The notes under the pieces are model-generated. The model was not told the origin of the DNA and searched no databases. It was given only the letters and a program-made list of their open reading frames with translations. Position numbers and translations under genes: made by a program. DNA of 64,000 nucleotides, taken from NCBI GenBank assembly GCA_034190875.2, contig CM067355.1, positions 36,382,903 through 36,446,902 on the forward strand, written 5' to 3'. Source of the DNA: Urechis unicinctus. Its lineage: Eukaryota > Annelida > Polychaeta > Xenopneusta > Urechidae. Below are positions 11,552-20,832 of this stretch, in pieces; the first letter of the stretch is position 1, and every line of letters starts with the position of its first letter.

Positions 11552-12039
11552 AGTTGGTTTATTTTTCTATTTCACTCCACAGCACAAAGTAGAAGTACTT
11601 AAGTCTCTTCTGAAGCCTATCGGGAAGTTGACGAGTGTCAGCCTCTTTTGGAGTCTGGCTGTCTTTCTTCTAGTGTGTGTCACACCGTTGTGTATCCGGA
11701 CTTACATGTTAGATAGTGGCCATATGCAACATATATATTCTTTTAGGCATAACTGTTCTAAACAGGCTCTCAGCAGCATAGCTTTCTTAGACTATCTTGG
11801 GCAATAACCGTCACTCATTTACCACGCGCTCCAATCACCTTATGCAAAACAATACACAATCATTCAACCACACCTCACACTTTTCTTTGCGTGATACACC
11901 AATATTCATTTTGAGATGTTATAATATTACATATAAGTAACATACCCACTCACACTTACACATTGAACACTCATGTTTTTAATACGTCCTACATTACCCA
12001 TAATCAAGACACACTGATCGCTGCCGTAAGTTCATTTGT

Positions 12040-12290
12040 TCCCAGGTATATTTACGCCATACAAGAGGGAGATAGCGCCTTCACCCGACGCGCCAACACC
12101 TTGTAGCCAAAGCTTACGTCTCCCTGACCAAGGATACAGTGAAGACACAACGGCTCAACCAGGCGTCGGAAAACGCACACCCCTCCCCTCAGGCGACACC
12201 TGGCGAACCCAATGCGGCAGCCCTCAAGATATTTCATCTTCAAGAAGCATCCAAAGAAATCCAAAAATTTCAATAACTTTAACGGCATTA
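12040..12290 (+). other. Coding-looking stretch of unknown origin
   Basis: Plus-strand sequence just after a possible acceptor (ttcccag) reads in part as YIYAIQEGDSAFTRRAN and in part as KDTVKTQRLNQASENAHPS. Composition is protein-like, but I do not recognise a family. It may belong to the surrounding virus-like element or be a stray host exon. Confidence 0.25.
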
Positions 12291-12600
12291 GTCCATTGTT
12301 CTTGTATATTTAATTTTCATGACATTAGTTAAATACTTTCAAAGTTAATAATTGAATTAGCTACAATAGGTTATTTTACTGTTTTCACGACTGTCAAGTA
12401 TAGGCTCATCGCTTTTTTCCCACTGGGTTTTAGTGCGGAGTAATACTGTGAAAATGTAATTAATGTCATAACGGCTAGATTATTCCATATTTTAATACTT
12501 TCCATTTTATTGTAATATATTTATTTTAATACCATTTAGGCTAGCAAAATTAGATCATTTGAAAAATTATTGTAAACTTATATAATTACCTATTTTGTTA

Positions 12601-12640
12601 TGGATATGTGCCAATGTCAAACAGCATTGGCGCATGTCCA
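12601..12640. repeat. Tight inverted repeat (hairpin)
   Basis: Arms tggatatgtgccaatg and cattggcgcatgtcca can pair over 16 bp with two mismatches around an 8-base loop. It lies in an AT-rich stretch 200 bp left of the LTR-like block. It could be the end of a small element or a structural relic. Confidence 0.6.
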
Positions 12641-12838
12641 AGCTACCCTGGGATCACTCAAAATTCAAAATCTAATAATATTGGGCTCGTGTCGTGCTGT
12701 CCCTTTACTTTTAACTCATATTCCAAATTCCATTTCATCAACCTTCAATTAGTTTAACAAAGTCAATTTTCAAAATTTAAGGGTAAATTCTAAATTTATT
12801 GAACAGTGGAAGTTCAACTTTATTATGGTTGGGGAGGA

Positions 12839-13209
12839 TGTTATAATACTATTTTGGCTCATACGTTCTTAAAAAGCCTCCCCCTTTAATTATCAGCACG
12901 AGAGCCTGGGTTACATCACACCACTCTTTGGGAGGGGTGTAACCCTGATTTCAGCAATCCTCACAGCAAGCGAGTTCACCCTCCAGTGGACTCGTCGTGT
13001 CACGTGGGGATTGTTTTAGCCTGGCCTATCATGTGGACCCTTTATAAGGTCCACAGATGGGTCAGTCACAGAGCTTCATCTAGTCAGAGAAACGATTCGG
13101 ACCGCGAGATTCCAGGGAGCTTCATTGTTGAAATTAAATAAACCAAATAAGCTTCTCTACTCCAGAACTCGGGTTATTTCTCTGGCTAGTCCCCACTCCA
13201 GCAACTACA
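12839..13209 (+). mobile_element. LTR-like block (possible solo LTR), fossil
   Basis: The block starts TGTTATAATAC and ends CAACTACA (TG...CA). In plus orientation it has a TATA-type box (ctttataagg, about 13038-13047) and then an AATAAA poly(A) signal (about 13136-13141), in the order expected for U3-R-U5. A matching second LTR and a target duplication were not found. The call is therefore tentative: a solo or partial LTR inserted within or beside the Polinton-like fossil. Confidence 0.35.
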
Positions 13210-13249
13210 GGCAGTGAGTAACAGTACTATAACGAAGAGCGTGCATAAG

Positions 13250-13790
13250 CAAGAAAAGCTAAGAAATTCTAGTTTTACATGTGTCCCAGTACCGCTACCA
13301 TGTATACCACTAATGATCTACTTTAGTCCTAAGGGCTACTACTGGAAAGGGCTACAGCTAACAAGAAGCAGCTTGCAACAGAAGCGAGGGCTTCTGAGGA
13401 AGTTGCCAGAAGGTGGGTAACAAAACAAGCTATATGGCAAATCTACCTGCCAATGCCAAAACACATTCTCAGACCAAATTGTGATGTTTCTGAATCTAAT
13501 GAGGTTCACCAAGCCGATCACTTAATTCTTCCTCGTGACGCTATCAAATGCCGGACTAATAAGCATGCCCTTACAGTGATTGATGTGGCCTCACGCTACA
13601 AAGCGGCTGAGCCATTGATTACAAAAGAGGCTAAAGAGGTCACAGGTGCACTCGAAATGATATACAAGGTAGGAAAACTGGATTGACCTAAACTACTTCA
13701 GGTCGACCCCGGACGGGAGTTTATGGGAGGAGTGAATCAGCTGCTAGCAAAATACGATACCCTGTCAAACAAACGATAGTAATCCATGAA
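13250..13790 (+). pseudogene. Polinton-type integrase remnant
   Basis: Plus-strand sequence reads as a retroviral-type (rve) integrase core of the Polinton kind: SNEVHQADHLILPRD, HALTVIDVASRYKAAEPL, then LLQVDPGREFMGG. A preceding stretch with YFSPKGYYWKG fits the usual N-terminal part. This enzyme inserts the element's ends into host DNA. The copy is broken in several places and ends early. It is the best evidence for the Polinton assignment of the neighbouring cluster. Confidence 0.7.
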
Positions 13791-14300
13791 GATTCCACAC
13801 AACCTGCGGTGGAATAATCACTTTGGGCAAGCTACGCACAATGAATGATTATATCATAAATGTTCTGTAGATAAATCCTTGCGATGCCAATTTTGGTTAC
13901 AGAATCATGGCAGCAGTGGGCGAGATGGTGATTGTTTTAGATAAGCATCTTGTTTGTGCCAGAATACTGAGATTTAAACATTATGCAAGGGAATCATCAG
14001 TAATATGGATCTCCTTGTGTACGGTTCCCGGTGAATATAATGTCTGCCTAATAAAAAGGTTACTCTGTAAATGAATTATGATTGTGATGGGGGGGGGGGG
14101 AGCTCAATCGATTGGAGACCCAAAATATTAATTTCTTACGTTCAGTTTGCCAGGAGATTGTATTATCGTGCGCTGAACAACATGTCATACTCCCACATGT
14201 GATGGAATCTCATATCGGGTTCGACAACTTGAGCGTATCTCCATTTTATTGGCGTCTAGGTAATGTCGTTTAACTGCATCTTATACGATGAACCTCTGTG
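13791..14300. other. Non-genic stretch with a G run
   Basis: No gene is seen. A run of 12 or more G lies at about 14089-14101. Confidence 0.4.
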
Positions 14301-15075
14301 GAGTTGGCACACGAGAACGCAATCTTTTATGCCAAATTAAAAGCTTTGAACACCTGAAAAAGGATGCGCACAGGCCTTCATATATTTCTGATAACTAAAT
14401 AGTTATTAATATGCACCGTAAGGGTATCACGCAATCAGCATAAACAATCGGTCACAAACATGAGTGCTGAATATAATATATTATAACGCCTACTTAATAC
14501 ATCACTAGATCTAACTATGCATCAAGAAGGAGCAGAATGGTATGCTTGGGCTACTGAGGCAGGTTTTATAGGGAGGACGGGGATGGGCAGTCACTGATGC
14601 GTGTGTGTCCATGGTCTGTTCGTCTGGCATTATATAGCATACTAGTGCTGGTGAGCCGTTCTTGCCTTCCTGTTCTTGCCTTCCTTGGTCTGTTTGCATT
14701 GCCAGTCTGAATAGTCCTTCACACTATGACTGAAGGCGCTGAAGCACCTTGTTAGTATCTGATAAGTGGTTAATGAAGATGAAGTGGGGTTACTTATTTT
14801 GAGGTAGCTAAAGATGGGAGTCATATTTATAAAGGTAACAACAACATGACATGGGAATAGGTATCCTTAGATGGGGACAGCTTAAGATGGGAGTCAGCGG
14901 GCTTAAAATTGGGTAGCAGTAACCTTAGATGGGAAAAGGTAACGTTAGATGGGGAAAGGTAATTTCATATGGGAGACACGTAACTTAAGATAGGAGACAG
15001 GTACCTAAAGGTCAGGTAGCACTAACTTTAGATAGGGAGAGGTAACTTAAGATGGGGAGAGGTAAATTAAGTAAC
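14300..15075. mobile_element. Minisatellite-bearing dispersed repeat, copy 1
   Basis: The segment gagttggcacacgaga ... catcaagaaggagcagaat (about 14301-14540) is clearly homologous to 37333-37590. Both copies lead into arrays built from a unit of about 20 bp, ggtaacttaagatggggaga. In this copy about 300 bp of other sequence lies between the homologous part and the array (14850-15072). It is probably a non-autonomous transposon. Helitron-like elements of molluscs often carry such arrays, but no Helitron ends were identified. The array ends exactly where homology to the NACHT gene begins. Confidence 0.6.
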
Positions 15076-16456
15076 CTGAACTTGCCTGTTGGACTTAGCT
15101 ATATCTACTATTTCAGGTGTCTGTGCGTCAGGAACTTATAATGACTGTAGCGGACGAGCATCAACGATGGGCCTCACCAAAAACCTCGACGGCGAGGGCC
15201 ACCATTATTCTTACACCAGTCAGAGCCGACTATTTGGTTCAAATCTCTTTGGCTTTTATGCTGATATTCTTGTTTAGGAATGTCATTTAGATGCTCAAGG
15301 ATCAGCTGGCATTCAGTGGCCTCCAATAAGCCCGCACAGAAAATCAAGACTACGTTCAGATTTCCGTCAGTATGTTTGATGAGATTGATTATGTATAAGA
15401 TATCGCGACTTGCAGTGTCCAGCCCACCACACCACTACATGGTGGTGAGGTAGTTGAAGTATAAACAGACGACTAGGCGGACGCCATGTAGTGTGTTGGT
15501 CTACTTTGTGAACAAACTCATCAAAACACTGATCTCGACTTTCTGAGTGTGCACATCTCTCAAGATCACTCCGTTCAAATAAGATTTGTTTCTCCCCAAA
15601 CTTGCTAATTGCCAAGCCAGCTAATTTAGCTAGCTTACACATGAATTACGTGATGAGTAGGTGCAGCCAAATCTGGTCTTCTTCATACAAGAGGGTATCT
15701 TTCGACCAAAGGCATTGCCTAAGAACAGGTGACATTTGTTTGGAATAAAATGATATTTTGGTTTTTGGAAGGTGTGGTAAAATATCTTCATCGTTATTAC
15801 GTTGCCAAATAAGATAGCGGAGAAATAATTGGACGTTAATTGGTATTGGTAACATGCTTCCTACGTTTTCGTGATTCTCGAGAAATGCAGTGGATTTCAA
15901 CCCCAGCTCATCGACCAGAAACTTATCAAGCAATGTCTCCATAGATAGGTATGACAGACCTGCTAGCTCTACTGTTTTGTCAACTTTTAAGTCAACATGA
16001 CAAAATGGACGGCTGGTTAGCAACACCTTGGACTAAGACAAGAAGAAATTGTGAACAAAGCTACGCAGAATAATGCCATGCTGTGCTTTTGTTGATGGAT
16101 CAGACATAGTCAAAGTTTGGAATAAGCCTTTGTTTCTTAGTCCGTGCTGTTTGGTTGCAGTCAGAAAGTAGGTCAACTAACGTCAGTGACAGTCCCATGT
16201 CACCAAGCTCTTTTAATGACATAAAAAATATGAAATGATGACCCTCCATTGACCACCGGTAAAGCGATTCAAGATGGTGAAACATAATGAAGTCTTGCCC
16301 ATGCCAGGGCCACCCAGTATGAGCACTGAATGTGGTCGACGTCAATCAGTGTCAGTGAGAAAGATACCGTCCAATGTCAATTGTTTTCTGTCTGTCTTTT
16401 GAATGTTAAACTCGTCGAATCCCTTTCGTTTCTATGTGTCTGGTGTTGTTTGCAGT
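15076..16456 (-). pseudogene. NACHT-domain gene copy, degraded
   Basis: This minus-strand region is homologous to the gene at 42310-43760. It reads LILGGPGMGKTSLCFTI (Walker A), ELGDMGLSLTL, then LLTSRPFCHVDLKVDKTVEL, LSMETLLDKFLVDELGLKST and SKDTLLYEEDQIWL. It is split into several frames by stops and shifts. The C-terminal region of about 70 residues is missing, and there is no CARD part: homology to the other copy stops at about 16456. An in-frame TAG at 16432-16434 is at the same place as in the other copy. NACHT ATPases act as oligomerising switches in innate immune receptors. This copy cannot work as such. Confidence 0.8.
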
Positions 16457-16832
16457 ATTAGGCAGTCCTACATCATGTCGAGCCAAATGGGGTATACTTG
16501 AATATCCCCCTCCCCCACTAACCGAGTAGTGTTTAGTATACGGACCTCGGCGTTGAATACGTAAATTATGGTAGCATGGTAGCAGGTTTATGCCATTGCT
16601 TGTATCATTGAGTAACCAAAATTACTTTGAAGATAATTGTTTTCCTAGAAGTCCACCTGCTACATTGCCAGTGTATTTTAAGATTAGTTGGCAATATGTC
16701 AATGGGGTTCCTTAGTGATGTTAAGTCGAACGTTGGTGTTGATTGAAACTTCACAACAGCTGGGTAGGGCAGGGGGACTGACAACAAAGTATACGTGAGA
16801 ATTGGGAAGCTCTTATATAATGGAAGAATGAA

Positions 16833-17053
16833 TGGGGGGGGGGGGGGCACTTAAGTGTAAAGATATAGTATACATGTGCCGCACACGGGGGGGGTGGTTT
16901 TTTTCAACATCTCGACTTTTACGACGGGTTAGACATTCGCATAATACCTTTTACGATGGAGTATACTTTTTCTCATTCTCAACGAGTACAACGGGTACAG
17001 GTTTTCGAGGTCCCGCGGCACACCCCTATCCGAGTTAGGGTAAGTGCCCCCCA
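16833..17053. mobile_element. MITE-like element with G-tract inverted ends
   Basis: The left end is a long G run followed by cacttaagtg, and the right end is taagtgccccccac, giving inverted ends of about 13 bp around roughly 190 bp of non-coding DNA. No target duplication was confirmed. The G run probably has an uncertain length in the assembly. Confidence 0.45.
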
Positions 17054-17345
17054 CTTGGAATGCCAAGGCATTGCGGGAAATCGCGAGAATTAATTGTTTC
17101 CAAAATGGCAGACATCGTATCGCGATTTGTTAGGAAACAAACTATCGATGCCATTTATTGAGGAATAGCGTCGAGTGGTGGTAAGTTTTTTGGCGCGTAA
17201 AGTCTATTTTTTGTAAAGGCTCTTGATATATGTTATTTTCTAGGTACGTAGAGTAGTCCTTCAACCCAAACGAGAACTTGCCGACTGTGTTTGACGAACT
17301 CTTCGTAACGGTATAAATTCATGTTACCGTTACACGGGAGCTATG
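17054..17345 (+). promoter_or_regulatory. Candidate promoter and 5' exon ending in ATG
   Basis: A region of mixed composition ends in ggagctATG|gtgagt, a start codon placed directly at a strong 5' splice site (ATG 17343-17345). This suggests a non-coding first exon with the start codon at the junction. No downstream partner is proven; the nearest coding-looking block is at 17632-17738. Confidence 0.25.
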
Positions 17346-17631
17346 GTGAGTAGTGTTGTACTGTGTATGAGTGGAAAATTAGTTTTTTCGTGCGTGCTGT
17401 AGGGTGTGTGCGATAAACTTAGTTAAGTGTTGTAGCTGGGTGTATGTGTGAGGCGTTGGAAAATTGTGTTGTGTATTGATATGTGTGTTTGTTGTTGTAG
17501 GTGTGCTTACTATAGTGGTATGGTGATATGTAGAAGCGGTGGAACGGGTCTATTTGGTGCGTAGTCGGATGTATGGAAGAGAGAGGTATAGGTGTGGTTT
17601 GTGGTAATATGTGGGGCGTTGGGTTGTTATT

Positions 17632-17738
17632 TACAAAGTTCAAATTGGTCTACCAGTTCATGTTGTTGCCTGGGGAAATTACATCACGCGTCAGCCTCAT
17701 GAAGGAGTTGAAGACTGTCGACCTAGCAATTGTTGAGG
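17632..17738 (+). CDS. Candidate exon, unknown protein
   Basis: The open block reads FKLVYQFMLLPGEITSRVSL then MKELKTVDLAIVE, between an acceptor-like ttatttacaaag and a donor-like gtatgg. Composition is protein-like, but no family is recognised. It could also be part of a transposon, since the GT-rich DNA just left of it resembles the LINE at 53-54.7 kb. Confidence 0.25.
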
Positions 17739-18204
17739 TATGGTCGGCCGTTGCACCAACACACGCTGCAGATGCCAGATCAGTTGCCTGTCAATGCATT
17801 ATATGTAGGGCATGTACATTACCGCTTATGACATATTGCCTGTAGACACAGACCCGGTTATTCATATATTAGTTTCTGGTCCATGCTATATACGGCTAAG
17901 AAATGGCGACGCTGTTTGAAGAAAAAAAATTCTGACTACTAAAACAACAGATGAGTACACACAAACATAAGCAATCCCCACATAACTAACAGGATAAATG
18001 GCCACAATGTACCAAATAACAATAACGACCACCCCCCCACACCCACATGCCAAACCATATGAAAGATCCCTGCGTACTAAGTCGCAGAAATGATCTAAAC
18101 GTACCCAACCACTACAATGTCTCTCCATACAATTAATCACGTTAACATAATCACATCAACAATCCCAGCGTACATAACCATATCTTAGACCCCCTCATAT
18201 CTAA

Positions 18205-19259
18205 CAACTTCAACGACCTCCACGCACCTAACCACATGAACGATCTCAACGTATATAACCTTATAGAGCTTCACTTACCTCAACATGTCAACGAGCCTAA
18301 CTTGTCTCACCATATTAAAAAGCCTCACTTATCTCACCGTATTAACGAGCTTCTCTTACCGCACCACATCAACGAGTTTCATTTACCTCACCATGTCAAG
18401 GAGCCCTACTTATCTCACCATGTGAAGGAGCCCAAATTACCTCACCATATCGATGAGCCATACTTGCCTCACCATATCAATGAGCCTCAGTTACCTCACC
18501 ATATCAATGAGCCTCAGTTACCTCACCATATCAATGAGCCTCAGTTACCTCACCATATCAATGAGCCTCACTTACTTCACCAAGTCAACGAGCCTCACTC
18601 ACCTCACCATATCTATGAGCCTAAATTACCTGACTATATCAAAGAGAATCACAAACCAAAACATATCTACGAGCCTCACTTATCTCATCATATCAACAAA
18701 TCTCACGTAATTCACCATATCAATGTACCCGTCTTATCTCACCATCTCAACAAACCTCACTGACCCCACCATGTCAACTAGCCTCACTTACCTGACCATA
18801 TCTTCGAGCCTAACTTACCTGACCATAATAACGAGTCTCACTTACCTCACTACATCAAAGAGCCTCAGTTAACTCACTATTTCAAAGAGAATCACTTACA
18901 TCGCAATATCACCGAACCTTACTTACCTCACCATTTCAAATAGAAAGCTTACTGTGTCAACAAACCTCCCTTTTGTCACCACAGCAACGAGCCTCACTTA
19001 CCTTACCATTAAAACGAGCCTCACTCATCCTGTTAACGAGCCTAACTTACCTCACCATGTCTACGAACATCACTTACCTCACCATATCAACAATCCTCAC
19101 ATAGCGCACTATATCAACGAATCTCACGTACTTCACCACGTCAAGGAGACTCACTCACCTGACCACATAAACGTGTCTCACTATCGTCTCAATGGCACAG
19201 GCCTCACTTGCCTCACCATGGCGACGAGCCTTAATGACCTCACCATGTCAATGAGCCTC
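18205..19259. repeat. 27-bp minisatellite array
   Basis: About 38 degenerate copies of cctcagttacctcaccat followed by atcaatgag. Copies near 18470-18560 are nearly identical and outer ones diverge. As 27 is a multiple of three, a frame of 175 residues with a HHINEPQLP-type 9-residue period stays open. I treat this as a by-product of the repeat, because the periodic frame is no better kept than the DNA itself. Confidence 0.9.
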
Positions 19260-20396
19260 TCATAACCTACTTGAGTGTGAATAGCCTACTTTAGTGTGAA
19301 TAACCGACTTTAGTGTGAATAACTTACTTGAGTGTGAATCACCTACTTGAGTGTGAATATGCATTATTTGATGTTTGATTGTGTTCAACAGTGTTGTGCA
19401 GTTGTCATCAACATTATTGTGAAATTTAAATATAATGTCATCGTAATGCATCGCACATCTGGGAATATTGCCGTAGAGATGATATGAGAGATTTATAACA
19501 CCCATCCGGGCATTGCAACATCCTGCACAATGCTGTTCAATTACCCTTCAATTTGTGTTAATTTGTTAAAAACGCTGCATGTTCACAGTATGTATACACT
19601 TCATATCATATGTAATCCATGTATGCATCAGGATGAACCATCTGTCAACAGAGATGTATATACTGTGTTTTATAACCATGGATATGGCTGTCGCATACTG
19701 CACTACATGCTATATATATGAGGTTGTCAATAATACAGCATATCTGCAATAAAAAACCTGATATGGTGAACACTTTATCACACTATCTGTTGATTTTCGT
19801 ATGGTCATCAAGTTTCGCTATCTACCAAAATCCAATTGATGCCAGCGTGTATTAATAGATGAATATACACTATTAAAAGTTAGGGCTATTGTCAATTGTT
19901 TCAAATCAAACCATATGGCCATTGGCTGAAGTATATAGTCTTGAAATCAGATGAGAATACTTATAAACTGCCACACACAGTTACAATAATAATACATGGG
20001 ATATATTTGCAAGGCATTACTGAGAATAGGTTAAGCAAACCGGTTGCTCTATACCTCTTAATATTTTACATTAAGAACCTTTGCTTAATGCATGGATCCT
20101 ATCTTCAGTTCATTGTACAAATATAATCTGCGGCCCATTACACCCAACCTGTATATGTCTACATCCGTTTTACCAGATAGGGTTTGCCCCACATGCGATT
20201 GGACCATCTCTGTCTCTGATGATTGGATGATGAAGCAGTCAATAAGGTTTGTTTTTATGTGTTGAAATAATAATTTACGCCATGACTCATTTAGCTAATT
20301 GCCTCTAATCAACCCCACCCATCAATTATCACTTATTCGTATAAGTGTGGACCCCTGGTGAAGAGGGCGCACAACCCACAATCTACATGTTGTGTG
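19260..20396. other. Non-genic stretch
   Basis: Short copies of ctacttgagtgtgaata (about 19262-19360, roughly 20 bp each) come first. After that, AT-rich single-copy DNA shows no coding signal. Confidence 0.5.
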
Positions 20397-20832
20397 TGAT
20401 CGGAATCACAATTGACGCGGTCGCTCAGCATCCATCCGATGTTGATTGCGATCGGAATCACAATTGACGCGGTCGCTCAGCATCCATCCAATGTTGTTTG
20501 CGATCGGAATCACAATTGGCGACGTCGCTCAGCATCCATCCAATGTTTTTTGCGATCGGAATCACAATTGGCGACGTCGCTCAGCATCCATCCAATGTTG
20601 TTTGTGATTGGAATCACAATTGACGACGTCGCTCAGCATCCATCCAATGTTGTTTGCGATTGGAATCACAATTGATGACGTCGTTCTGCATCTATCCAAT
20701 GTTATGTGTGATCGGAATCCCAATCAACGACATCGCTCAGCATCCATCCAATGTTGTTTGCGATCGGAATCACAATTGACGACGTCGCTCAGCATCTATC
20801 CAATGTTGTCTTGGATCACAATTTACGACGTT
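20397..20832. repeat. 52-bp minisatellite rich in small palindromes
   Basis: About eight copies of a 52-bp unit: gcgatcggaatcacaattg, then acgacgtcgctcagcat, then ccatccaatgttgttt. Each unit contains CGATCG, CAATTG and GACGTC, and some copies hold the 10-bp palindrome gcgacgtcgc. No gene is inferred. Confidence 0.92.

Larger units (their letters stand above)
6600..13790. mobile_element. Polinton/Maverick-like element, broken fossil
   Basis: A cluster of short virus-like reading frames on both strands (about 6.85-11.55 kb), followed by a Polinton-type integrase stretch (about 13.25-13.79 kb), fits a decayed Polinton/Maverick or adintovirus-like element. The structural-type frames resemble uncharacterised proteins that I recall in such elements from cnidarians and molluscs. 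No DNA polymerase B, packaging ATPase, protease or recognisable major capsid stretch is visible, so large parts are missing. The reading frames carry at least several breaks. Terminal inverted repeats were not found, so both ends are approximate. An LTR-like block sits between the structural part and the integrase part. The element looks old and inactive. The two parts could also come from separate insertions. Confidence 0.6.

Noticed and set aside
14300-15075. Naming the minisatellite-bearing repeat a Helitron
   Set aside because: No TC start, CTRR end or terminal hairpin was identified. Only the general habit of carrying arrays fits.
18236-18763. A 175-codon frame with a 9-residue repeat
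   Set aside because: The frame follows from a 27-bp minisatellite. Degenerate copies on either side break it, and no start context, splice site or domain supports a gene.
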